This document shows, one piece after another, positions 16,781-24,740 of a stretch of 64,000 bases of DNA. Source of the DNA: Bacillota bacterium (GTDB lineage: Bacteria; Bacillota; Clostridia; Acetivibrionales; DSM-1351); the NCBI GenBank assembly GCA_023390335.1, contig JAEWCZ010000086.1:179147-243146 (forward strand), given 5' to 3'. The notes under the pieces were generated by a model. It was not told where the DNA came from and made no database searches. It worked only from the letters and a program-made list of their open reading frames with translations. The position numbers and the translations under genes were made by a program. Each line of letters opens with the position of its first letter. Positions within the stretch are counted from its first letter, which is position 1.

Positions 16781-17479
16781 TTAATTCTTGTCAAGGTCAT
16801 TTGGAGATATCCAGCTAACTATGAAATTATTCTCATAGAAATGACCCGCAAACAGGGATTTTTCTATATCTTCTATAGATGAGCTGAATTTTGGAAATGC
16901 GCTGAACAGTATCAGAACTGCACAAAGTACATAAACCGCCAGTATTCCCTCTATCGCACCAAGCACTATTCCGCCTGTTTTATCCAGTTGTCGGAACACA
17001 GGTACTCTTGCAATAGTTTTTATTACAACCTTTGCAAATACGAGTCCGAACCTTATAAGTGCGTAAATTATTATTAAACTTAATATATTCATTACAAGTG
17101 AAGCTATTTCAGAGCCAATGGCATTTATTATTCCTGAAAAGTCAATTATATTGCTTTTTTGTATATGTTCCAGTATAGAATCTTTTAAAAAACCCGGCAG
17201 TTTCAAACCGTCAACTACTGTTTGTGCCGCAGTCTCCTTGGCGTTGGATACAGTTTGTACTTGTTGCTTCATCAATCCTCTTATTACTGACATTTTTACA
17301 CTGTCAAATAAGACTGTCTTCTGAAGTATCCCTGAAAGAACAGGATAAAATTTCACTGCAAAAATGACAGAAAGAATGTATGACAATAGTCTGAATACCG
17401 AATAAAGAAAGCCATTTTTTAATCCAATAAAAGTAAATACGGCTATAATGATCAAGACTGCAAAATCTGCCCAGTTCAT
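16781..17479 (-). CDS. CvpA-family membrane protein
   Basis: 232 residues with four predicted membrane helices: about 5-22, 27-47, 128-150 and 172-195. The opening NWADFAVLIIIAVFTFIGLKNGF is the CvpA signature (WxDxxxxxxxxxxxxxGxxxG). The loop between helices 2 and 3 is amphipathic. CvpA proteins are linked to colicin V production and envelope homeostasis in other bacteria, and their biochemical role is unclear. Gene lies 21 bases after the DUF5711 gene, probably co-transcribed. Confidence 0.82.
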   Translation of the reverse strand: MNWADFAVLIIIAVFTFIGLKNGFLYSVFRLLSYILSVIFAVKFYPVLSGILQKTVLFDSVKMSVIRGLMKQQVQTVSNAKETAAQTVVDGLKLPGFLKDSILEHIQKSNIIDFSGIINAIGSEIASLVMNILSLIIIYALIRFGLVFAKVVIKTIARVPVFRQLDKTGGIVLGAIEGILAVYVLCAVLILFSAFPKFSSSIEDIEKSLFAGHFYENNFIVSWISPNDLDKN

Positions 17480-17500
17480 ACTGTTTCCTTCCTTAGTATA

Positions 17501-18697
17501 TTAAGTCTTACTGTCGTCTATCTTTATTGTTTCTATTGAGCCTCCTGAAACTACAACTACCTCATTATCCCCAACAAGATAAGCATCCTTCAATTCATTT
17601 CTTGAAGAGTAATGTCCAAGCTTTTTACCTTTTATACTATAAAGGTACACACTTCTTTGCGTACGTAGTAATACTCTGCTTCCAAAAGTATCCATGCCAA
17701 TTATATTCTCAGGTTGTTCAAAATTATATATTGTATCCCCTTTCTTATCCAGAACTAAAACCTGTTGTCCTGCACCCTCCCCTTCTCCAGAGAATTTCCC
17801 TGCAACAACTATGTATTTTTCAATCTCCGGCACAACGCAAAAAATTGACTCAGCACTTTTTCTCCAAACTTCTTTTCCTTGCTTGTCCAAATATAGAAGT
17901 AGATTTTGTCCCACAGCCAATATATTGTCGCCTTGGGTTAATGCTAAAGGTATTATGGTATCCGCTATATTCACAGATGCAAAAGGCTTTTCGTCATATA
18001 TGTTGTTAAATTCCAGCCTGGTTCCCGTTTTAACACTGCCGGTTGATAATTTATTTATGAATACATCTTCACCATCGTGAATGGATTTTGCAGAAACTAC
18101 AATATCCTCTGCACATAGTTTTGTATACTTTTCCAACCCGTTTATATCTATAACCTGAACTGCTGATTTAAATTCTTTTGACTGTGTAACCACCGTACAA
18201 TATCCATCATCACTGACATCTACGTTAATTATCTGATTATCAAGTTTTTTTGACCATAGCTGCTTTTTACCCTTGTAAAAAAATATGTCTCTGCCGGATA
18301 TATCAGCTACAGCCATATATTTCTCTGATATGCGTAGTGCGGGTCTTGCTAAAGTCAGTGCATTTTCCTGAAGAATTTTACCTTTTTGGTCGAACCATTT
18401 TATGCTATCTTGAGATAGTATTACTGTATAATTGGAATACAATTTACAATCAACACTTCCATCCTGAGAAAATGTAATCTCAGTTGACGTTGCGTTTTTA
18501 TTATTTGATTTATCCTTCAAGAAGGCTACTGCATCCTTTACACTCATTGTTGAAAAATCATATCCTGCACTCTTTAAATAAACAATAAAAGCAGTTACTG
18601 AAATTAAGGCTAAAAGTAGCAGAAATGATATTACACTGACTATACCAGATTTTTTAAGTTTTACAACTTTGTATTCAGGGTTTGGATTAGTGTTCAA
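17501..18697 (-). CDS. DUF5711-family membrane-anchored beta-propeller-like protein
   Basis: 398 residues. A short basic cytoplasmic tail, one transmembrane helix at about 18-40, then an extracytoplasmic domain made of repeated short beta strands (for example IKWFDQKGKILQEN, VAVADISGRDIFFYKGKK, LLYLDKQGKEVWRK, VLVLDKKGDTIYNF). These resemble PQQ/WD-like blades. It matches the clostridial DUF5711 pattern. No catalytic residues are apparent. The function is unknown and probably structural or sensory at the cell surface. Starts with TTG at 18697, eight bases after GAGGTG. The first gene of the pair with cvpA. Confidence 0.7.
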   Translation of the reverse strand: MNTNPNPEYKVVKLKKSGIVSVISFLLLLALISVTAFIVYLKSAGYDFSTMSVKDAVAFLKDKSNNKNATSTEITFSQDGSVDCKLYSNYTVILSQDSIKWFDQKGKILQENALTLARPALRISEKYMAVADISGRDIFFYKGKKQLWSKKLDNQIINVDVSDDGYCTVVTQSKEFKSAVQVIDINGLEKYTKLCAEDIVVSAKSIHDGEDVFINKLSTGSVKTGTRLEFNNIYDEKPFASVNIADTIIPLALTQGDNILAVGQNLLLYLDKQGKEVWRKSAESIFCVVPEIEKYIVVAGKFSGEGEGAGQQVLVLDKKGDTIYNFEQPENIIGMDTFGSRVLLRTQRSVYLYSIKGKKLGHYSSRNELKDAYLVGDNEVVVVSGGSIETIKIDDSKT

Positions 18698-18797
18698 ATA
18701 TTTTTCACCTCATACTTCTTCTTTAGTTACAAGCTATATATCAAAATTTTAGCACATCAATATGAATTTATCCAGTTTCCCCTATCCAAAATAAAAA

Positions 18798-19868
18798 TTA
18801 CCCCCTTGAATATCTATTTGCAAACACTCCTCTTATGTATTGGAGTATGATTACAAAAACAAGGAATAGACCCAAATATCCAAAAACAGGGTACAATGTA
18901 GATATCAAATTTGAAAAGCCTAGGGAAGTCAAAGGCACTATTATCGTGCATAATATAACTGCAACCAATTTATAATTGAGCTTCATTTTTTTACTTATTC
19001 TGTCTGCAAGACAATAGCCAGAGGTGACTGCAGATATGAACATTGCCAATATCAAAACTCCGCTGTATATTTGTGATAATAGCTTGCTATTATTTTGTAT
19101 TATTCCTAATACAGGTATTTCCGAAGTAATTGAGTGAGGATAGAAAAAATAAAGTGCAGAGTTTAGGATTAATGCAGTAACTCCCAACATTCCTCCCCCA
19201 AGCAAGCCTCCCCATGCACTGACTTTTTTTGACTTCAAATATGGCAGCATTCCTGTAAGAAGCACTGTTGACAGTATTGTATTGTAGCTGACATATAGTA
19301 TCGCCGAAAATATCCAGTTATTTGTTATAACACTCAATTTACTAGAAATATTGAATACTGAAGTATCTTTGGATACAAGAATATAACACCCTACAAACAC
19401 TATCCCTGCAATAAGTATGGGGGATATAAATGAGCTAAGTACGACAATTCCTTTTATATTGGTTAAAATCGCAATCAAGCACACCGCAATTCCAATAATT
19501 ACACAGACTCTGTAATCAAGACCAGTAAGGTCCATTAATATATTACCCAATCCCGCAGCCATTACACTCATAATGCAAGCCATAAATAGCATTACGATGA
19601 ATTCCATTACCCTTCCCAAAAAATAGCCCATCATTGGAAATAGAAATTCATCATAGCTTCTTATCCGTTCGCTATAAACCTTACTCAGTACTATATAGCC
19701 TATTATGGAAAAGAGTCCTCCCGCAAGAATTATGCCAAGAAACCCTCCCTTATAGTATATGGAAAAAAACTGTATAATCTCTTGTCCAGATGCAAAACCT
19801 GCACCTATTATTGTTGCCATATATAGAAATGCAACTTTGAGTATATTTGAAAATTCTCCTTTTATCAA
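18798..19868 (-). CDS. YkvI-family membrane transporter-like protein
   Basis: About 356 residues with roughly ten hydrophobic helices and no catalytic motif. The N-terminus ILKVAFLYMATIIGAGFASGQEIIQFF is the YkvI family hallmark and resembles the unwound first helix of APC-type transporters, so a small amino-acid-like substrate is plausible but unproved. The start is uncertain. The longer frame (from 19925) runs through the hairpin terminator of the preceding gene, so it is not used. The TTG at 19868 directly follows the T run and has GGGGG eight bases upstream. An ATG at 19820 is another choice but would cut into the first helix. Confidence 0.72.
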   Translation of the reverse strand: MIKGEFSNILKVAFLYMATIIGAGFASGQEIIQFFSIYYKGGFLGIILAGGLFSIIGYIVLSKVYSERIRSYDEFLFPMMGYFLGRVMEFIVMLFMACIMSVMAAGLGNILMDLTGLDYRVCVIIGIAVCLIAILTNIKGIVVLSSFISPILIAGIVFVGCYILVSKDTSVFNISSKLSVITNNWIFSAILYVSYNTILSTVLLTGMLPYLKSKKVSAWGGLLGGGMLGVTALILNSALYFFYPHSITSEIPVLGIIQNNSKLLSQIYSGVLILAMFISAVTSGYCLADRISKKMKLNYKLVAVILCTIIVPLTSLGFSNLISTLYPVFGYLGLFLVFVIILQYIRGVFANRYSRG

Positions 19869-19918
19869 AAAAAGCAACCCCCAACATAGATTTTTATATA
19901 ATTCTATGTGGGAGTTGC
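19867..19918 (-). terminator. Rho-independent terminator of the Gld-like ABC operon
   Basis: On the minus strand, a stem of about 15 bp with one bulge and one mismatch (19903-19918 with 19874-19890), then seven T residues (19873-19867). It lies 16 bases after the DUF4340 stop. Confidence 0.85.
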
Positions 19919-19933
19919 CTGGCAAATTACATT

Positions 19934-21346
19934 TTATTTTGCTTTATCTATGGCTTCTTTAAGCTTTTTGTAAGTGTCCCTTACTCCTTCTGCTTCATTA
20001 AACTTGTTTTTAAGCACCAATCTGTTTGTGTAGACTCCATCCTTTACTGCATAATAATAGTTATTATCCTTAGGAATAAAGTCAACTGTTACTACTTTGT
20101 TATCAGCTTTCATGTAGTATTTGATAGTAATCTCAGGCGTTCCTTGAGGTTTAAGATCAGCTTGGTACTTGTTAAAGGTTATACCTATCATTGCCTGATA
20201 AAAGGCTTTGAAAAGGGATTTGTCGCTGCTATCCTTCATATTTGCATCTTTACCGTCAACCTTAAACTTTTCCTCTTCCTTCTTGCCTTCAACAGTTTTT
20301 ATATCAGAAACTATTGTTTTACCATCAATAACTAATTCTACCTTGTTAACATCGTTTATGTTTGGTATATACACAAACGGGCTTATTACATCTTTTAAAG
20401 TAACATCAAGGAATGTTAACTTTGAAACATCAACAGTAAAGACAACGTTTGTGTCAGGAAACTTTGCATATAGAACCTTGCCAGATGATCCACTTTCTTC
20501 TGCTCCAGCGTTATCACCTAACAGCACGGTCTTAGTAGTATTTCCATTGCCATAAGTTACTTCATGTGCAGGTTTGTCTAGACCGTATTTAGCAAGATCC
20601 GAAGGATTTTCCTCAACAAAATCTTTAATTTCCATCTGTACAACTGTCTGTACTAACTGACTGATCTTTGTTGTATCTGCTTCTTCCTTTATCGGAGCCA
20701 GTATATTCATTTCTGACTCAGACTCAATATCTATAGAATACTGCATCTTTCCGTCTTTTTTATATTCAAATTTCTTTATTGCAGTTGCTTCTAAAGGAAG
20801 AATTTGCTTTGATAGAAAATGCCCTCTTCCAACCTTTAGCATATCTTCATAATAACCACCAACAGTGTATACCTTGGACTGACCTTTCAGCTTAACGTAT
20901 ACGTCTTCACCAGTAGGCGATTTATCCCCGACTTCAAGTTCCTTTGAACTTCCGTCAGACAACACCATCTTAACCGTGGACGGTTTATTAAGACCAAAAT
21001 CAGCTAAATGGTCTGCATTTTCTGCAACAACTTTATTTGCTTCCATATTAGCAAGACTGCTTACAGTATTATCTACTGTATTTTTATCCAGCGCCAGTTC
21101 AAATGCAGGGTCCATTACCCAAGTTTCACCGTTCTTTTTCAAGGTAAACTTACCCTTCTCACTTGAATACTCAATTGAACTAATTTTTTGTGAATCCACG
21201 TCAATTACATTTATGGATTTAGCAGCCTCAGTGGATTGACTGGCAGGATCGGTAGTTCCTGATTTTTTGTTATTTATGAAAAAATAAGCTCCTACCAGAA
21301 GTCCCAGAACTACAACCAGTATAATTGCATTTCTATATAACTTCAT
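19934..21346 (-). CDS. DUF4340 domain protein of the Gld-like ABC operon
   Basis: 470 residues. One N-terminal membrane helix (about 7-26), then a large extracytoplasmic region with two similar beta-rich halves. Examples are the repeated DLAKYGLDKP and HLADFGLNKP turns, each followed by a strand and GDK/GDN-type loop. This is the DUF4340 pattern. The domain is almost always encoded next to GldG-like proteins. It presumably works outside the membrane with the GldG partner, either as an auxiliary subunit or in binding a surface substrate. Follows the gldG-like gene by three bases and ends the operon at a strong terminator. No enzymatic residues are apparent. Confidence 0.82.
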   Translation of the reverse strand: MKLYRNAIILVVVLGLLVGAYFFINNKKSGTTDPASQSTEAAKSINVIDVDSQKISSIEYSSEKGKFTLKKNGETWVMDPAFELALDKNTVDNTVSSLANMEANKVVAENADHLADFGLNKPSTVKMVLSDGSSKELEVGDKSPTGEDVYVKLKGQSKVYTVGGYYEDMLKVGRGHFLSKQILPLEATAIKKFEYKKDGKMQYSIDIESESEMNILAPIKEEADTTKISQLVQTVVQMEIKDFVEENPSDLAKYGLDKPAHEVTYGNGNTTKTVLLGDNAGAEESGSSGKVLYAKFPDTNVVFTVDVSKLTFLDVTLKDVISPFVYIPNINDVNKVELVIDGKTIVSDIKTVEGKKEEEKFKVDGKDANMKDSSDKSLFKAFYQAMIGITFNKYQADLKPQGTPEITIKYYMKADNKVVTVDFIPKDNNYYYAVKDGVYTNRLVLKNKFNEAEGVRDTYKKLKEAIDKAK

Positions 21347-21349
21347 ATT

Positions 21350-22777
21350 TTACAAGTGCCTCCTTCTGGACCAAACGAACAAACCACAGCCAAGAATCAG
21401 CAGAGGAACCACACCTATAAGAACAATAGAAAGAACTTTAGTCTCGGTTTCGTTTACAGTTAAAGCCTTGCTGGAAACCAATTTTCCTTCAATTGTCTGC
21501 TCGTCGGTTTTATTCTGCATCCAGTTAACTACTGTAGTAAGGAAATAGTTTGTACCGTACTGGAAGTAAGTTCCGTACTGGCTAGTTAAAGCCTTGTCGC
21601 TAAGGAATTTACTATTACCAAATACCAATACCTTACTGCCACCTTTTATCTCTGATGCTACAGCAAGATTAAAGGGACCTTTGTGTGTTTTTCCACTTAG
21701 TATATCAGTAGATTCAGCCTTATTTGTGGTTGTGATAAGTTGAGTATTTGTCAGCCAGTCTTTTTGATTTTGCAATATATTTATACTTCTTGAGTCAGGC
21801 ATAAATACAGGATAATTTGCACCTGCGAATGCTTTGTTTATGTCATTCTCCTGCAAGCCCGCAATAACCGCATAATCATCGTTTGGCAAGTGTTTGTCTG
21901 AATCATTCTCCTTAACTTTATCATAGTTGATTCCTATGTTAAAGTAATTTAGCGAATCTTCAAAGTTGGCTAGCTTCTCACTTGATTCCAATGAGTCAAA
22001 TAGGAATATAGCATTACCATTCTTTTTAATGTAAGCATCAAGCTTTATTTTTTCCTCTTCAGTCAAGTCCTTTTGGGGAGATACAAATACCAACAGGTGA
22101 CAATCCTCTGGAACGCTTTTCTCTGTAAGTAGTGAAAGGCTCTTAACTTCCAGGTTATTGCTTTCCAATATCTTTGAAACCTGAGTAAGATCTTCCTTCA
22201 ATGAAATTTCGTTATGTCCCTCAACAAAATATGCAACAGGTGTTTTATCGGAAGTAACAAACTTGATAGCTCCGGTTATCAGAGGCTCCGCGCTGTACAT
22301 TCTACCGTATTGTTGGTTTGCCTGTCCATAAAGTTCCTGTGCTTCAAGTCTTCTCACTTTATTACCTGATTTTACAACGAAATCACCCTTTGAAAGTCCC
22401 AGTGCCTTTTGTGGGTCTAGGGATGTTATTGTTCCCGGATCTTTATCAGGATCAATGTATTTAACTTTTATCCCTAAAGCCTTATATTCATTTACAAGGT
22501 TTGTAATTTCTCGGTATTCCGAACCACCCGGAATAGTACCATTATCAAACAAACCGTATATTGTTGCTTCTTTTTTGATTTTCTTTATAATGTCCTTACT
22601 TTGGTCACTTAAGCTGTATAATTTTTCAGAAGTCAAATCAACTCTGAAATTACCCATTCCAACAAGTAGGTTTACAACAATTGCTATTGCAACAACAGCA
22701 ACAATTAGAACTAAAGAATTTGTCCCATATTTAAGAGACCTTTTATTCATAAATTTCAATTTGCCCACTTTTATCAC
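21350..22777 (-). CDS. GldG-like ABC-associated extracytoplasmic protein
   Basis: 475 residues. An N-terminal membrane helix (about 20-40), a long extracytoplasmic domain with GldG/IFT52-like features (LYSLSDQSKDIIKKIKKEATIYG, VAYFVEGHNEISL, LLVFVSPQKDL) and a C-terminal helix at about 449-468 followed by SRRRHL. In Bacteroidetes GldA-GldF-GldG support gliding, but Firmicute versions have no known role. Start GTG at 22777 overlaps the TGA of the permease gene by four bases; the ATG nine codons in has no Shine-Dalgarno. Confidence 0.85.
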   Translation of the reverse strand: MIKVGKLKFMNKRSLKYGTNSLVLIVAVVAIAIVVNLLVGMGNFRVDLTSEKLYSLSDQSKDIIKKIKKEATIYGLFDNGTIPGGSEYREITNLVNEYKALGIKVKYIDPDKDPGTITSLDPQKALGLSKGDFVVKSGNKVRRLEAQELYGQANQQYGRMYSAEPLITGAIKFVTSDKTPVAYFVEGHNEISLKEDLTQVSKILESNNLEVKSLSLLTEKSVPEDCHLLVFVSPQKDLTEEEKIKLDAYIKKNGNAIFLFDSLESSEKLANFEDSLNYFNIGINYDKVKENDSDKHLPNDDYAVIAGLQENDINKAFAGANYPVFMPDSRSINILQNQKDWLTNTQLITTTNKAESTDILSGKTHKGPFNLAVASEIKGGSKVLVFGNSKFLSDKALTSQYGTYFQYGTNYFLTTVVNWMQNKTDEQTIEGKLVSSKALTVNETETKVLSIVLIGVVPLLILGCGLFVWSRRRHL

Positions 22778-23478
22778 CCCTTACTCCAACGTCTTTTTTC
22801 TATTATCCTGATTGTAAGAAATACAAATATAGCCGAAAAACTCAGGTAGTACACAACTGGTGCAAGAGAAAGGATTCCGGCATAGAAATCTTCTGTTCTT
22901 GAAAATAGAGAGAACCAGTTTAGTACTTTAGCAGTTACTCCACCAAGTGCAGGAGCGATTCCTTGAAGAAGCCACATAAGTACTAAGCCGACTACACTCA
23001 CTATTGCAGCTATTATCTGGCTTTCGGTTAATGCTGAAGCAAATAAACCAAATGCAAGGAATGAAGTACCTAAGAGTATAAAGCCAATATATCCTCCGAT
23101 AATTTCTGCCATAGCAGGTTCTCCAAGAACTGCTAGAATTATAGGATATATAAATGTAATTGCTGTCATTATCAAAAATACACAAAGAGCTGCAAGATAC
23201 TTACCAACTACAATACTTGTCAAGCTTGTAGGTGAGGTTATCAACATTACTTCCGTACCGCTCTTTCTTTCGTCTGCCAATATCTTCATTGTGAGTATGG
23301 GAATTATAATTATCAATATTATAGACATATAGTTCAGATTAAAACTAAAGTCTGCAGTCATAGATACAAGGTTAATATAAAATAGTATTGAAGAAACCAA
23401 AACAAACATGCCCATCATTACGTACGCCGTAGCCGAAGTAAAATATGATTTGAATTCTTTTTTAAATATAGAAAACAT
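22774..23478 (-). CDS. ABC-2 type permease (GldF-like)
   Basis: 234 residues with six predicted transmembrane helices. The N-terminal FSIFKKEFKSYFTSATAYVMMGMF and LADERKSGTEVMLITSP are characteristic of ABC-2 permeases of the GldF/CcmB-like type. It should form the membrane channel for the ATPase encoded just upstream, two bases away. Substrate unknown. The next gene overlaps its stop. Confidence 0.88.
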   Translation of the reverse strand: MFSIFKKEFKSYFTSATAYVMMGMFVLVSSILFYINLVSMTADFSFNLNYMSIILIIIIPILTMKILADERKSGTEVMLITSPTSLTSIVVGKYLAALCVFLIMTAITFIYPIILAVLGEPAMAEIIGGYIGFILLGTSFLAFGLFASALTESQIIAAIVSVVGLVLMWLLQGIAPALGGVTAKVLNWFSLFSRTEDFYAGILSLAPVVYYLSFSAIFVFLTIRIIEKRRWSKG

Positions 23479-23480
23479 AA

Positions 23481-24428
23481 TTATATAACCTCCTTTTCCT
23501 GTGTGGTAATCTGCAGGAATATGTCTTCAAGAGTAAGATCAAGAGATTTCAACTCTATAATTGGATATCCTGCTTTTGCCATAGCAAAGAAAAGAGGACG
23601 TCTTACGTCAACTTCCTTATCAGACTCGATGATGTACTCAACAACATCCTTGTCCTTTTCTATATGAGGTTCTACATATTTTATTCCGTATATTCCTTGG
23701 ATAGATCCAATGATTGAACTCTTAGGTCCGACGATTGTAGCAGAAAGCTTGCTCACAGTACCCATTCCCTTTGAAAGGTTTTCAGGGGTATCTATAGCTG
23801 CTATTTTACCCTTGTTGATAATAACAACTCTCTCACAAACTGCACTAACTTCAGGCAGAATATGTGAGCTTAATATTATGGTATGTTGTTTTCCAAGAGC
23901 CTTTATCAACTTTCTTATTTCTATAATCTGCTTTGGGTCAAGACCAACTGTAGGTTCGTCAAGAATCAACACTTCAGGACTGCCCATAAGTGCCTGAGCC
24001 AAGCCAACCCTTTGCTTGTATCCTTTTGATAGATTTTTTATCAATCTGCCTCTTACATCTGTTAGTTTAACCAATTCCATGATATCAGACATCTGGCTCT
24101 TCTTCTGCTTACTACTTACATTCTTTAAATCAGCAGCAAAGCTCAGGTATTCTGATACTGTCATATCCATATACAATGGTGGCAGTTCAGGTAAATAACC
24201 TATTCTTCTTTTTACTTCCGCAGGGCTCTCCATAATGTCAAAACCGTTAACTTTTACTGTTCCTTCTGTGGAAGGTATAAACCCGGTAATGATATTCATG
24301 GTAGTTGATTTTCCGGCACCATTCGGCCCCAGGAAACCAAGTACTTCACCTTTCTCAACTGTAAAACTTATATCGTCTACAGCCTTTATCTGACCGTAAC
24401 TTTTGGTCAAATTCTGAATTTCAATCAT
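23481..24428 (-). CDS. ABC transporter ATP-binding protein (GldA-like)
   Basis: 315 residues. Walker A GPNGAGKST (about 34-42), Q-loop region GYLPELPPLYMDMTV, signature LSKGYKQRVGLAQAL, Walker B VLILDEPTVGLDP and switch His in LSSHILPEV. The C-terminal 90 residues are the DrrA/GldA-type extension. It powers the ABC-2 permease encoded next. First gene of a tight four-gene operon with a near-consensus promoter (TTGAAA, 17 bp, TATAAT) and a palindromic candidate operator. GGGGGG precedes the start. Confidence 0.93.
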   Translation of the reverse strand: MIEIQNLTKSYGQIKAVDDISFTVEKGEVLGFLGPNGAGKSTTMNIITGFIPSTEGTVKVNGFDIMESPAEVKRRIGYLPELPPLYMDMTVSEYLSFAADLKNVSSKQKKSQMSDIMELVKLTDVRGRLIKNLSKGYKQRVGLAQALMGSPEVLILDEPTVGLDPKQIIEIRKLIKALGKQHTIILSSHILPEVSAVCERVVIINKGKIAAIDTPENLSKGMGTVSKLSATIVGPKSSIIGSIQGIYGIKYVEPHIEKDKDVVEYIIESDKEVDVRRPLFFAMAKAGYPIIELKSLDLTLEDIFLQITTQEKEVI

Positions 24429-24535
24429 TTTTTTCCCCCCTAAATTGTTTCCGGTGCATTATTACACTTTTTTAGGCATGTTTTTTGTATGATACACATG
24501 TTATATTATCCACAATTATTTTTAATAAACTATGA

Positions 24536-24554
24536 ACTAAATGTAACATTTAGT
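24536..24554. promoter_or_regulatory. Perfect 19-base palindrome at the start of the ABC operon transcript
   Basis: ACTAAATGT-A-ACATTTAGT, nine-base arms. It begins about three bases after the predicted transcription start of the Gld-like operon, an ideal position for a repressor operator. The rest of the 312-base gap 24429-24740 holds only the promoter, a 125-base AT-rich leader and the terminator of the P-type ATPase gene. Confidence 0.6.
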
Positions 24555-24563
24555 ATCTGCTAA

Positions 24564-24592
24564 ATTATATAGTTTTTTTCAATTCTTTTCAA
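24564..24592 (-). promoter_or_regulatory. Sigma-A promoter of the Gld-like ABC operon
   Basis: Minus strand: TTGAAA (24587-24592), 17-base spacer, TATAAT (24564-24569). Nearly perfect vegetative consensus, about 135 bases before the ATPase start codon. Confidence 0.75.
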
Positions 24593-24675
24593 GCTATTCT
24601 ATTTTAGGAAGGGTTGGAACTCCTTTTATTCACGGTTTTTTTACACAATATACCAGGCTAAATTAATCAGTATAT

Positions 24676-24721
24676 GCAAAAAGGATATATTAAATGGGAC
24701 AGTACCCATTAATATATCCTT
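24676..24721 (-). terminator. Rho-independent terminator after the P-type ATPase gene
   Basis: A 17-bp stem with one bulged A (24705-24721 with 24681-24698), 6-base loop, then TTTTT on the minus strand, 20 bases after the stop. Confidence 0.85.
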
Positions 24722-24740
24722 AGCTATTATTTAACTATAT

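Noticed and set aside
17527..18080. Plus-strand frames of 128-160 residues within the DUF5711 gene
   Set aside because: Antisense, compositionally biased and unsupported by start signals.
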